Assembly (NCBI RefSeq): GCF_002116905.1
Contig: NZ_CP015118.1
Span: 930,001 to 994,000 of the forward strand
DNA length: 64,000 bases
Direction of reading: 5' to 3'
Origin: Piscinibacter gummiphilus
Lineage (GTDB): Bacteria; Pseudomonadota; Gammaproteobacteria; Burkholderiales; Burkholderiaceae_C
Positions within the stretch are counted from its first letter, which is position 1. Every line of letters begins with the position of its first letter. Positions 58,014-64,000 of this stretch are shown here, piece by piece. Made by a program: the position numbers and the translations under genes. The notes beneath the pieces were generated by a model. The model ran no database searches, was not told where the DNA came from, and was given only the letters and a program-made list of their open reading frames with translations.

Positions 58014-60041
58014 ATGAACACCCATCCCATCCGCAACATCGGCGTCATCGCACACGTGGACGCCGGCAAGACCACGACCAGCGAACGCATCCTGTTCCAC
58101 ACGGGCAAGAACCACCGCATCGGTGACGTCAGCCATGGCGACACCACGATGGACTTCGACGAGCAGGAACGCCGCCGCGGCATCACGATCAACAGCGCGG
58201 CCACCACCGTGTTCTGGAAGGGCGCGCAGATCAACCTGATCGACACGCCCGGGCACATCGACTTCAACATCGAGGTGAACCGTTCACTGCGCGTGCTCGA
58301 CGGTGCGATCGTCGTGTTCGACGGCGTGGCCGGCGTGGAGCCGCAGACCGAGACCAACTGGCGCCTCGCGGACCGCTATCACGTGCCGCGCATCGCGTTC
58401 GTCAACAAGCTCGACCGCGTCGGGGCGGACTTCCCGCGCGTGGTCGCGATGATCGGCGAACGCCTGGGCGTGAAGACGGCCGTGACGCAGTGGCCCATCG
58501 GCGCGGAAGGTGGATTCCGCGGCGTGGTGGACCTGCTCTCGCTGAAGGCGCTCACCTGGACGTCGGACGAGGTCGGCGGCCACCTGCACGAAGGGCCCGT
58601 GCCCGAGGACCTGCGCGCGGTCGTGCAGGCCTGGCGCGCGAAGCTGATCGACCAGGTGGTCGAACAGGACGACGACGTGCTGGCTGCGTTCCTCGACGGG
58701 AACGAGCCGACCGTCGAGCAGCTGCAGGCGTGCCTCCGCAAGGGCACGCTCGCGGGTGCGTTCGTCCCGGTGCTGGCCGGCGCGGCGTTCAGGAACAAGG
58801 GCGTCGAGCCGCTGCTGGACGCGGCCGTGGCGTACCTGCCCGCGCCGGGTGAAGTGGCGGCGCAGGCGGGGCAGCCCGAGGCCGATCCGGACGGGCCGCT
58901 GGCCGCGCTCGCGTTCAAGGTGGTGGCGGAGCCCACCGGCACGATGGTCTACGTGCGGGTGTACCGCGGCCGCTTGAAACCGGGCGACGTGGTGCTCAAC
59001 GGCAACACCGGCAAGCGCGAACGCATCGCCCGGCTGTACGAGGTGCATGCGAACAAGGTCGAGGAGCTGGAGGTCGTCGAGGCCGGCGGCATCGCGGCGA
59101 TCGTGGGCCTGAAGGACACGGTCACCGGCCACACGCTCACCGACCCCGCGGTGCCGCTGGTGCTGGAAAGCATCACGGTGCCCGAGGCGGTGATCGACGT
59201 GGCGATCGAGCCGAAGACGCAGGACGACCAGCAGCACCTCGGCAAGGCGCTGGCCGCGATGGTGCGCGAGGACCCGAGCCTGCGCGTCCGCCAGGACGCG
59301 GAGTCGGGCCAGACGCTGCTGTCGGGCATGGGTGAGCTGCAGCTCGAGGTGTCGGTCGAGAAGCTGCGCACGCGGCACCGCGTCGAGGTGACCGTGGGTC
59401 GGCCGCAGGTCGCGTTCCGCGAGACGCTGTCGCACGCGGTGGAGGTCACGCACCTCCACAAGAAGCAGTCGGGCGGCCCCGGGCAGTTCGCCGAGGTCGT
59501 GTTGCGCTTCGAGCCGCTGGCGCGCGGTGACGGTGTCGTGTTCGAGAACGAGAGTGTCGGGGGCGCGATCCCGCGTGAGTTCGTGCCGGCGATCGAGGCG
59601 GGCATCCGGCGTGCGGCGCAGTCCGGGGTCGTGGCGGGGTATCCCACCGTCGACTTCAAGGCGACGCTGCTCGACGGGCGTTTCCACGAACGCGACTCGT
59701 CGGCGATGGCCTTCGAGCTGGCCGCCGGCGCGGCGTTCCGCGAGGCGGCCGCGCAGGCGGGTGCTTCGCTGCTGGAGCCGGTGATGGCCGTGGAAGTGAC
59801 GACGCCGGCCGAGTTCGTGGGCGACGTGCTCGGTGACCTGAGCCGCCGCCGCGGCCTCGTGCGCGGGCAGGACAGCCGTGGCAATGCCGCGGTGGTCGAT
59901 GCCCACGTGCCGCTGCGCGAGATGTTCGGCTACATCGGGCACCTGCGTGCGATGTCCTCGGGACGCGCGCAGTACACGATGCAGTTCGAGCGCTATGCCG
60001 AAGCGCCGGCGTCGGTGCTGTCGGCGGTGCGTGCAGGTTGA
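58014..60041 (+). CDS. Elongation factor G paralogue
   Basis: 675 residues from ATG 58014, slightly shorter than canonical EF-G. GTPase motifs: G1 AHVDAGKTT, G2 ERRRGITINSAATT, G3 DTPGHIDF, G4 NKLDRVGADF. Domains II to V follow (MVYVRVYRGRLKPGD; SGGPGQFAEVV; domain IV tip GRFHERDSSAMAF with His; C-terminal SSGRAQYTMQFERY). Catalyses ribosomal translocation, or is a specialised second EF-G. It stands alone, away from rpsL/rpsG/tuf, with an elaborate leader; the loops SGGPGQFAE and missing residues mark it as a paralogue. Strong terminator follows. Confidence 0.9.
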   Translation: MNTHPIRNIGVIAHVDAGKTTTSERILFHTGKNHRIGDVSHGDTTMDFDEQERRRGITINSAATTVFWKGAQINLIDTPGHIDFNIEVNRSLRVLDGAIVVFDGVAGVEPQTETNWRLADRYHVPRIAFVNKLDRVGADFPRVVAMIGERLGVKTAVTQWPIGAEGGFRGVVDLLSLKALTWTSDEVGGHLHEGPVPEDLRAVVQAWRAKLIDQVVEQDDDVLAAFLDGNEPTVEQLQACLRKGTLAGAFVPVLAGAAFRNKGVEPLLDAAVAYLPAPGEVAAQAGQPEADPDGPLAALAFKVVAEPTGTMVYVRVYRGRLKPGDVVLNGNTGKRERIARLYEVHANKVEELEVVEAGGIAAIVGLKDTVTGHTLTDPAVPLVLESITVPEAVIDVAIEPKTQDDQQHLGKALAAMVREDPSLRVRQDAESGQTLLSGMGELQLEVSVEKLRTRHRVEVTVGRPQVAFRETLSHAVEVTHLHKKQSGGPGQFAEVVLRFEPLARGDGVVFENESVGGAIPREFVPAIEAGIRRAAQSGVVAGYPTVDFKATLLDGRFHERDSSAMAFELAAGAAFREAAAQAGASLLEPVMAVEVTTPAEFVGDVLGDLSRRRGLVRGQDSRGNAAVVDAHVPLREMFGYIGHLRAMSSGRAQYTMQFERYAEAPASVLSAVRAG

Positions 60042-60054
60042 CACCCTGTGCGCG

Positions 60055-60089
60055 AGGGGGCGGTCCGCAAGGGCCGCCCCCTTCTTTTT
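60055..60089 (+). terminator. Rho-independent terminator of the EF-G paralogue
   Basis: 12-bp stem AGGGGGCGGTCC / GGGCCGCCCCCT closed by a GCAA tetraloop, then TTCTTTTT. 14 bp after the stop codon. Confidence 0.9.
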
Positions 60090-60240
60090 CATGCCGATGG
60101 ATGAAGGGGATTCCACTTCCCTAGTCCGTCGTTTCACGTGTTTCAGCCCCCTACCTTGAACGTTGAAGGGCAGGGCGCCAGTGACGAAAGTTCCTCGACC
60201 GCGCGGATCGTTCGCGCGGGTTCCACCCAAGGAGGAAATC

Positions 60241-60927
60241 ATGTCGATGAAGTCACTGAGGAATCTGCTGTCGGGTCTCGTCGCCGCCTGCGCCGTCGCG
60301 GCGCCGTTCGCCACGTTTGCGCAGACCACCACCGCGTGTGGTGAAGGGGTCAAGGCCGAGGTCGCCAAGGCGGTCGATGCCGCGGCCTCGTTGAGCGAGG
60401 GCGAGAAGCTCAAGGTCGAGGCGCAGCTCTACGACAAGTTCAAGAGCTGCGGCACCATCGACGCCGCTCAGCTGCCCGCGGCCGATCCGATCTTCACCGC
60501 GGCGCGGCAATGCGGCGCGAAGGTCTCGGCCCTCGGCAGCCTGTTCTACGAGGAGATGTCGTGTTGCGGGTACGACCCGCAGCGGCGCACCTTCGCCTGC
60601 CCCGTCAAGGTGAAGCAGCGCTTCGGGTTCGGCGGCTCGCCGCTGCCGGGCAGCCGCGAGCATGTGCTGCACTGCGTGGCGGACGCGGCCGGGGTGCTGC
60701 AGCCCGTCGGTGCCGACAGCGTGCACCTGTCGAACTCGGCGCTCGCGCCGACGTGGCAGTTCGCGGTGGTGGCCAACGCCACCGACAACCTGCCGCTGGT
60801 GCAGCCCATGAACGGGCAGGTGCGCCGGGCCCGCTCGATCCTGTCGTGGAACCTGCGGCCCACGAACTGCAACTACCAGCCCATCTGGGGCAACGCGCTC
60901 GACTACGCGATCCGCCTCGACCAGTAG
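60241..60927 (+). CDS. Exported Cys-containing protein of unknown function
   Basis: 228 residues from ATG 60241, with a near-perfect AAGGAGG site. Signal peptide ending at FATFAQTTT. The mature part has seven Cys (TTACGEG, SCGTID, RQCGAK, MSCCGYD, TFACPV, LHCVAD, TNCNYQ give eight positions, two adjacent), so disulphides are likely in the periplasm. Not recognised. A CCGCGCG-N7-CGCGCGG hairpin lies in its leader (60199-60219). Convergent with the HTH gene, 2 bp apart. Confidence 0.7.
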   Translation: MSMKSLRNLLSGLVAACAVAAPFATFAQTTTACGEGVKAEVAKAVDAAASLSEGEKLKVEAQLYDKFKSCGTIDAAQLPAADPIFTAARQCGAKVSALGSLFYEEMSCCGYDPQRRTFACPVKVKQRFGFGGSPLPGSREHVLHCVADAAGVLQPVGADSVHLSNSALAPTWQFAVVANATDNLPLVQPMNGQVRRARSILSWNLRPTNCNYQPIWGNALDYAIRLDQ

Positions 60928-60929
60928 GC

Positions 60930-61304
60930 TCAGCCGCCCGAGGCGGCCAGCGACTCCTTGAGGAGCTGGCGCAGCTTCTTGCGGCCGTCGGCGTTGGTGG
61001 CCCGCCAGGCCTTCAGCGCCGTCGCCAGGAACTGCTGCTCGGACGGGCTGAGGCCGGCCGGCTCGCGCTCCTCGTCGAGCCAGCCGGCCGGCTTGCCGCA
61101 GTGCTGCTCGATCTGGCGGGCGAGCTTGTCGCCGATGGGGCGCGCCGACTTGATCTGGCTCCACATGCTGGGCGAGATCTCGAGCTTGGCCGCGAAGGCC
61201 TGCTCGAGGCCTTTCGGCGGGGCGCCCGAGGCCATCGCCGTCTCGGCGAAGGTCTGGAACAGGTTCAGCGCGTTGCGGCGCCGTTCGAGGGTGGTGTTGC
61301 TCAC
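60930..61304 (-). CDS. Small HTH (XRE-like) protein
   Basis: 124 residues. Central Cro/CI-like helix-turn-helix: LEQAFAAKLEISPSMWSQIK, SARPIGDKLARQIEQHCGKP. C-terminal helix LKAWRATNADGRKKLRQLLK. Likely DNA-binding. The target is unknown; no toxin or phage genes adjoin. Divergent from the leader promoter at 61349, which it could control (inference). Confidence 0.7.
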   Translation of the reverse strand: MSNTTLERRRNALNLFQTFAETAMASGAPPKGLEQAFAAKLEISPSMWSQIKSARPIGDKLARQIEQHCGKPAGWLDEEREPAGLSPSEQQFLATALKAWRATNADGRKKLRQLLKESLAASGG

Positions 61305-61348
61305 GGGGGACTGCGAAAAAAATCTGTTGCGCGGATTGTCGCAAAGGC

Positions 61349-61377
61349 TTGACGCCTCGGTAAAGACTATTTACGAT
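61349..61377 (+). promoter_or_regulatory. Sigma-70 promoter of the leader unit before the small genes and rtcA
   Basis: TTGACG, 17-nt spacer, TACGAT; transcript start predicted near 61384. One of the best promoter matches in the window. It reads into the 42-codon ORF and terminator at 61587-61620. Confidence 0.65.
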
Positions 61378-61433
61378 CGCTCCATCCAATTGCAAGACCA
61401 CCTTCCAACCCACACCCACCACCTGGAACTTCC

Positions 61434-61562
61434 GTGAATTTCAACTGCACCACCCCACGTATCGCGCCCGCTTCGGGCCGTGGCGTCGTGTCGCTCCGAA
61501 TTCACTCTTCCACGTCGTCTGGTCTGAATGTGATGGTTGTCGCGGGGTCCGGGACAGGCTGA
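61434..61562 (+). CDS. Putative 42-residue leader peptide
   Basis: GTG 61434 with GGA 6 nt upstream, to TGA 61562. Begins MNFNCTTPRIAPASGRG and ends VMVVAGSGTG. Its stop lies in an AGGCTG-aatc-CAGCCT hairpin, followed by CTCTGAA-tt-TTCAGAG and then a terminator. Could be a regulatory leader, or the transcript could be a short non-coding RNA. Unrecognised. Confidence 0.4.
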   Translation: MNFNCTTPRIAPASGRGVVSLRIHSSTSSGLNVMVVAGSGTG

Positions 61563-61586
61563 ATCCAGCCTTCTCTCTGAATTTTC

Positions 61587-61620
61587 AGAGGCCCGGGTTC
61601 CGCAAAGGACCCGGGCCTCT
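61587..61620 (+). terminator. Terminator/attenuator of the leader unit
   Basis: Perfect 12-bp stem AGAGGCCCGGGT / ACCCGGGCCTCT with a 10-nt loop; the T-run is weak (ttgcattt). Its first four bases can pair instead in the hairpin 61575-61590. From 61621 to 61854 only a GCCCC-gccac-GGGGC hairpin and a weak AACCG..CGGTTTTT are seen. Confidence 0.6.
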
Positions 61621-61854
61621 TGCATTTCCACGGCGCCCCGCCACGGGGCACGACGTTTCACTTCGGGTGTGTCTTCGCACTCCAGGCCGCGCAATCAGGT
61701 GCGAGCGGCTCGGGATGTGCGCGGCCGGATCCGGTCTCGTGCAGCGAGGCACCCCTTCGACGGAAGGGCTCGCGCGACGGGCACAACCGAAGTGGAACCG
61801 CGTCCATCCGGCCGGTTTTTGTTCCGCTGTCGTCGACTCACGAGGGAGACTCCC

Positions 61855-62031
61855 ATGCAAAAGAAGCAGTCTGAAAACAAGTTCCTGCTGCAACTGGCGG
61901 CCCTGAAGCCGCGCAACCCGTTCGCGGCGCTCGGGCGCCAGCGTGCGGCAGGCAGCCACACGTCCGTCAAGCGCACCCGCGGCAAGGAGGAAAAGGACCT
62001 CGTGCAGCGGCTGCGGGAGGCGGGGCTGTGA
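61855..62031 (+). CDS. Small basic hypothetical protein upstream of rtcA
   Basis: 58 residues from ATG 61855 (GGGAGA upstream). Starts MQKKQSENKFLLQLAALK and ends DLVQRLREAGL, with about 13 Lys/Arg; soluble, possibly nucleic-acid binding from charge alone. Not recognised. Its stop overlaps the GTG of the next small gene. Confidence 0.6.
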   Translation: MQKKQSENKFLLQLAALKPRNPFAALGRQRAAGSHTSVKRTRGKEEKDLVQRLREAGL

Positions 62032-62135
62032 ACGCGCGGGCACTCGCCGGGATGGCGGTGACGGTGCTGATCGCCGTGGTGGCATTCGCACTGCTCGTGG
62101 GCCGCTGGGCTGCACGGGACGCGGGCTTCGGGTAA
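62028..62135 (+). CDS. 35-residue single-pass membrane peptide
   Basis: GTG 62028 overlaps the stop of the preceding gene (GTGA). One membrane segment, MAVTVLIAVVAFALLVG, followed by RWAARDAGFG. Overlap and codon use similar to neighbours support it. Unknown function. Ends 31 bp before rtcA. Confidence 0.5.
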   Translation: MNARALAGMAVTVLIAVVAFALLVGRWAARDAGFG

Positions 62136-62166
62136 CCTTCGGTCCGACACCGATTCCGGAGCCGAG

Positions 62167-63270
62167 ATGGACGACCACCCCGCCCGCGCACTGCCAGGTG
62201 CCGCTGCGGGCGGCGGTCCACAACCGGCAGGCCTCCTCGAACTCGACGGCAGCGCCGGCGAGGGCGGTGGACAGCGCCTGCGCTCGGCCCTGACCCTGTC
62301 GATGTGCACCGGCCGGCCGTTCCGGATGCGCCACATCCGGGCGGGCCGCGAGCGGCCCGGCCTGCTCCGCCAGCACGTCGCGTGTGTCACCGCGTCCCAG
62401 GCGGTCAGCGGCGGCTCGGCCGAGGGCGCCGAGGTCGGGTCCACCGAAGTGGCCTTCTCACCGGGCGAGGTGCGCGCCGGCGACCACGTGTTCGGGGTCG
62501 GCAGCGCCGGCAGCTGCACGCTGGTGCTGCAGACCGTGTGGCCGGCCCTGATGGCCCTGCGCGAACCCAGCCGCATCATGCTGCGGGGCGGCACCCACAA
62601 CCCGGGCGCCCCGCCGTTCCACTTCATCGACCGGGCCTACGCGCCGCTGATGCGCCGCCTGGGCTGCCCCTCCGAACTGCGGCTGCGGCGCCACGGGTTC
62701 TACCCGACCGGTGGCGGCGGCATCGAGGTGGTGCTGCCCGGTTCTCCCGACGGGACACTCACGCCGTTCGACCTGCTGGAGCGCGGGGCGTTGCGCAACG
62801 GCTACGCCGAATGCCTCGTGGCCGCGGTGCCGCGCCACGTGGGCGCCCGCGAGCTGGACACGCTCGGCCGCGCTTTGGGCTGGTCCGGCGAGCAGTTGCG
62901 GCTGCCGCTCGTGCGGCAGAACGAGGGGCCCGGCAACGCGTTGATGGTCACCCTCGAGCATGAGCACCTGGTGGAACTGTTCACCGCGTTCGGCGAGAAG
63001 GGCGTGAGCGCCGAGACCGTGGCCCGCAACGTCGTGCGGGAGGTGCGGGCCTACACCGCGGGCCAGGCCGCCCTCGGCCCGTGGCTGGCCGACCAGTGGA
63101 TGCTGCCGCTGGCCATCGCCGTGTGGCGCACGGGTTCCCCGGCCGGTTTCACCTGTTCGGGACTTTCGGCCCACGCGCGCTCGAACCTCGAGCTGATCGG
63201 GCAGTTCCTGCCCGTGACCTTCCGCACCTCGCAGGCGGACACCGGCTGGCGCGTCGACATCGGCGCCTGA
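62167..63270 (+). CDS. rtcA: RNA 3'-terminal phosphate cyclase
   Basis: 367 residues from ATG 62167 (GGAG 5 nt upstream). Converts RNA 3'-phosphate to a 2',3'-cyclic phosphate using ATP via an enzyme-AMP on His. Family motifs: LDGSAGEGGGQRLRSALTLS, RAGRERPGLLRQH, LMLRGGTHNPGAPP-like stretch, FYPTGGGGIEV, ALGPWLADQWMLPLAIA, and SAHARSN with the probable catalytic His near the C-terminus. No rtcB or rtcR gene is in the window. Confidence 0.93.
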   Translation: MDDHPARALPGAAAGGGPQPAGLLELDGSAGEGGGQRLRSALTLSMCTGRPFRMRHIRAGRERPGLLRQHVACVTASQAVSGGSAEGAEVGSTEVAFSPGEVRAGDHVFGVGSAGSCTLVLQTVWPALMALREPSRIMLRGGTHNPGAPPFHFIDRAYAPLMRRLGCPSELRLRRHGFYPTGGGGIEVVLPGSPDGTLTPFDLLERGALRNGYAECLVAAVPRHVGARELDTLGRALGWSGEQLRLPLVRQNEGPGNALMVTLEHEHLVELFTAFGEKGVSAETVARNVVREVRAYTAGQAALGPWLADQWMLPLAIAVWRTGSPAGFTCSGLSAHARSNLELIGQFLPVTFRTSQADTGWRVDIGA

Positions 63271-63295
63271 CCCCCGCGCCCACGGAGGAGCCCCC

Positions 63296-63324
63296 TTGTG
63301 CCGGGGGAGGGTCCGATCTATAAC
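63296..63324 (+). promoter_or_regulatory. Sigma-70 promoter of the YfiR-family gene
   Basis: TTGTGC, 17-nt spacer, TATAAC; start predicted near 63331, 25 nt before the upstream ORF. Confidence 0.6.
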
Positions 63325-63355
63325 GGATGACAGCATGCCTCCGGGGGGAGATTCC

Positions 63356-63403
63356 ATGTCCAGGTCCAGGTCCTGCGCCCGGCCAGAAGGGCCTCGCCGA
63401 TGA
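63356..63403 (+). CDS. 15-residue upstream ORF coupled to the YfiR-family gene
   Basis: ATG 63356 with a very strong GGGGGGAG site. Encodes MSRSRSCARPEGPRR and stops in ATGA, overlapping the next ATG. Likely a translational coupler or regulator rather than a functional peptide. Confidence 0.45.
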   Translation: MSRSRSCARPEGPRR

Positions 63404-64000
63404 GGGCACCTCGTCGCGCGCCGTGGTCGCCCGCCTGGTTCCGCTGGGGCTGGCTGTGCCTGGCGGCGCTCGCCGCCGGAACGACCTGGGCCGTCGACGA
63501 TCGCAACGGCGACTGGCCCGAAGCGGGCGAAACCGAACTGCGCACCAAGGCGGTCTACCTGTACCAGTTCGGCGCGTTCGTCGCCTGGCCCGCCCGGGCG
63601 TTCCCGGCCGTCGAATCCCCGGTCGTGATCGGCATCCTCGAGGCCGAGGCCCTCGCCAACGAACTCTCGATGGTGGTCGACGGGCGCAGGCTGCAGGGGC
63701 GGCCCGTCGCGGTGCGCAAGCTGCACCTGGGCGATTCGCTGGGCGGCGTGCACGTGCTGTTCCTCGGCCGGGGCGCCGATGCCCAGGTGATCGAGGCGAT
63801 TTCGGCGCTGCGGGGCCAGCCGGTGCTGACGGTGGCCGACACGGTGACGCCGGCCGACGTGCGCAGCATCATCCGTTTCCTGGTGGCCGACGGCCGGCTC
63901 CGGTTCGACGTCTCGCTCAAGGCCGCCGAGCAGGCCAGCCTCGGCATCAGCGCGCGGCTGCTCGCGGTGGCCCACCGCGTCGACAGGGGGACGGCGCCAT
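63400..64000 (+). CDS. YfiR/DUF4154-family periplasmic protein (C-terminus outside window)
   Basis: About 200 codons seen from ATG 63400, open at the window edge. Signal segment (WFRWGWLCLAALAAGTTWA), then a YfiR-like domain: LRTKAVYLYQFGAFVAWP, VVIGILEAE, VRKLHLGDSLGGVHVLFLG, PVLTVADT, IIRFLVADGRLRFDVSLKAAEQASLGISARLLAVA. In Pseudomonas YfiR binds and inhibits the periplasmic part of a diguanylate cyclase (YfiN). The partner gene would lie beyond the window. Confidence 0.85.
   Translation, partial: MRAPRRAPWSPAWFRWGWLCLAALAAGTTWAVDDRNGDWPEAGETELRTKAVYLYQFGAFVAWPARAFPAVESPVVIGILEAEALANELSMVVDGRRLQGRPVAVRKLHLGDSLGGVHVLFLGRGADAQVIEAISALRGQPVLTVADTVTPADVRSIIRFLVADGRLRFDVSLKAAEQASLGISARLLAVAHRVDRGTAP

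Overview
The window is GC-rich chromosomal DNA of a betaproteobacterium, most likely a Burkholderiales member of the Sphaerotilaceae/Comamonadaceae kind. The grounds are codon use, a polyhydroxybutyrate-oligomer hydrolase, a Bug-type solute-binding protein, a TctDE-like two-component pair, a glucokinase-RpiR fusion, and a carbohydrate economy built on the Entner-Doudoroff (ED) pathway. The genus is inferred. No rRNA, tRNA, CRISPR array, insertion sequence or prophage was seen. Nearly every base is genic, and the long open frames lying antisense to real genes are high-GC shadows.

Layout. 1-4.9 kb: 3-hydroxybutyrate-oligomer hydrolase (cut by the window edge), a PAS-LuxR regulator, and a galactonate branch (dgoA, dgoK, divergent GntR/FadR regulator). 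4.9-8.7 kb: lipoprotein alpha-amylase, aldo/keto reductase, divergent LysR regulator. 8.7-15.5 kb: a glucose-type ABC transporter (gts-like) next to an exported GH3 beta-glucosidase. 15.7-30.3 kb: a large minus-strand maltose/maltodextrin locus with lamB, alpha-glucosidase, malK, malE, malF, malG, a secreted stand-alone CBM41 protein, a MalS-like lipoprotein amylase, a glucokinase-RpiR fusion whose kinase half lacks the catalytic Asp, and a TctDE-like pair. 30.3-38.5 kb: the glucose/ED core with glk, a SHOCT protein, hexR, pgl, edd, eda and zwf. Four TGTAG..CTACA-type sites in the lamB/glk and pgl/edd intergenic regions suggest a HexR regulon.

38.5-46.4 kb: LysE exporter; an ada-2OG oxygenase-alkB alkylation-repair operon with 4-bp overlaps; MFS transporter; a tiny DUF3096-type membrane protein; an S1C protease; and a coupled pair of a CruF-like membrane protein and an Lcp/MpaB-like haem oxygenase. 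46.5-57.6 kb: 7TM-DISM diguanylate cyclase, Bug protein plus glucarate dehydratase, PhoX-like phosphatase, small envelope proteins, SNF2 helicase and an SDR enzyme. 57.6-60.1 kb: an EF-G paralogue behind a leader that looks like a ribosome-controlled attenuator. 60.2-64 kb: exported unknown, HTH protein, a second promoter-leader-terminator unit, two overlapping small genes, rtcA, and a YfiR-family gene coupled to a 15-codon upstream ORF.

How the genes work together: exported amylases, the CBM41 protein and the beta-glucosidase cut glucans outside the inner membrane. LamB, MalEFGK and Gts import maltodextrins and glucose. AglA and Glk make glucose 6-phosphate, and Zwf-Pgl-Edd-Eda burn it. Galactonate and glucarate feed in through DgoKA and GudD. 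The most unusual items are the kinase-dead Glk-RpiR fusion, the EF-G attenuator leader, the CruF/Lcp pair and the small-gene leader region before rtcA.
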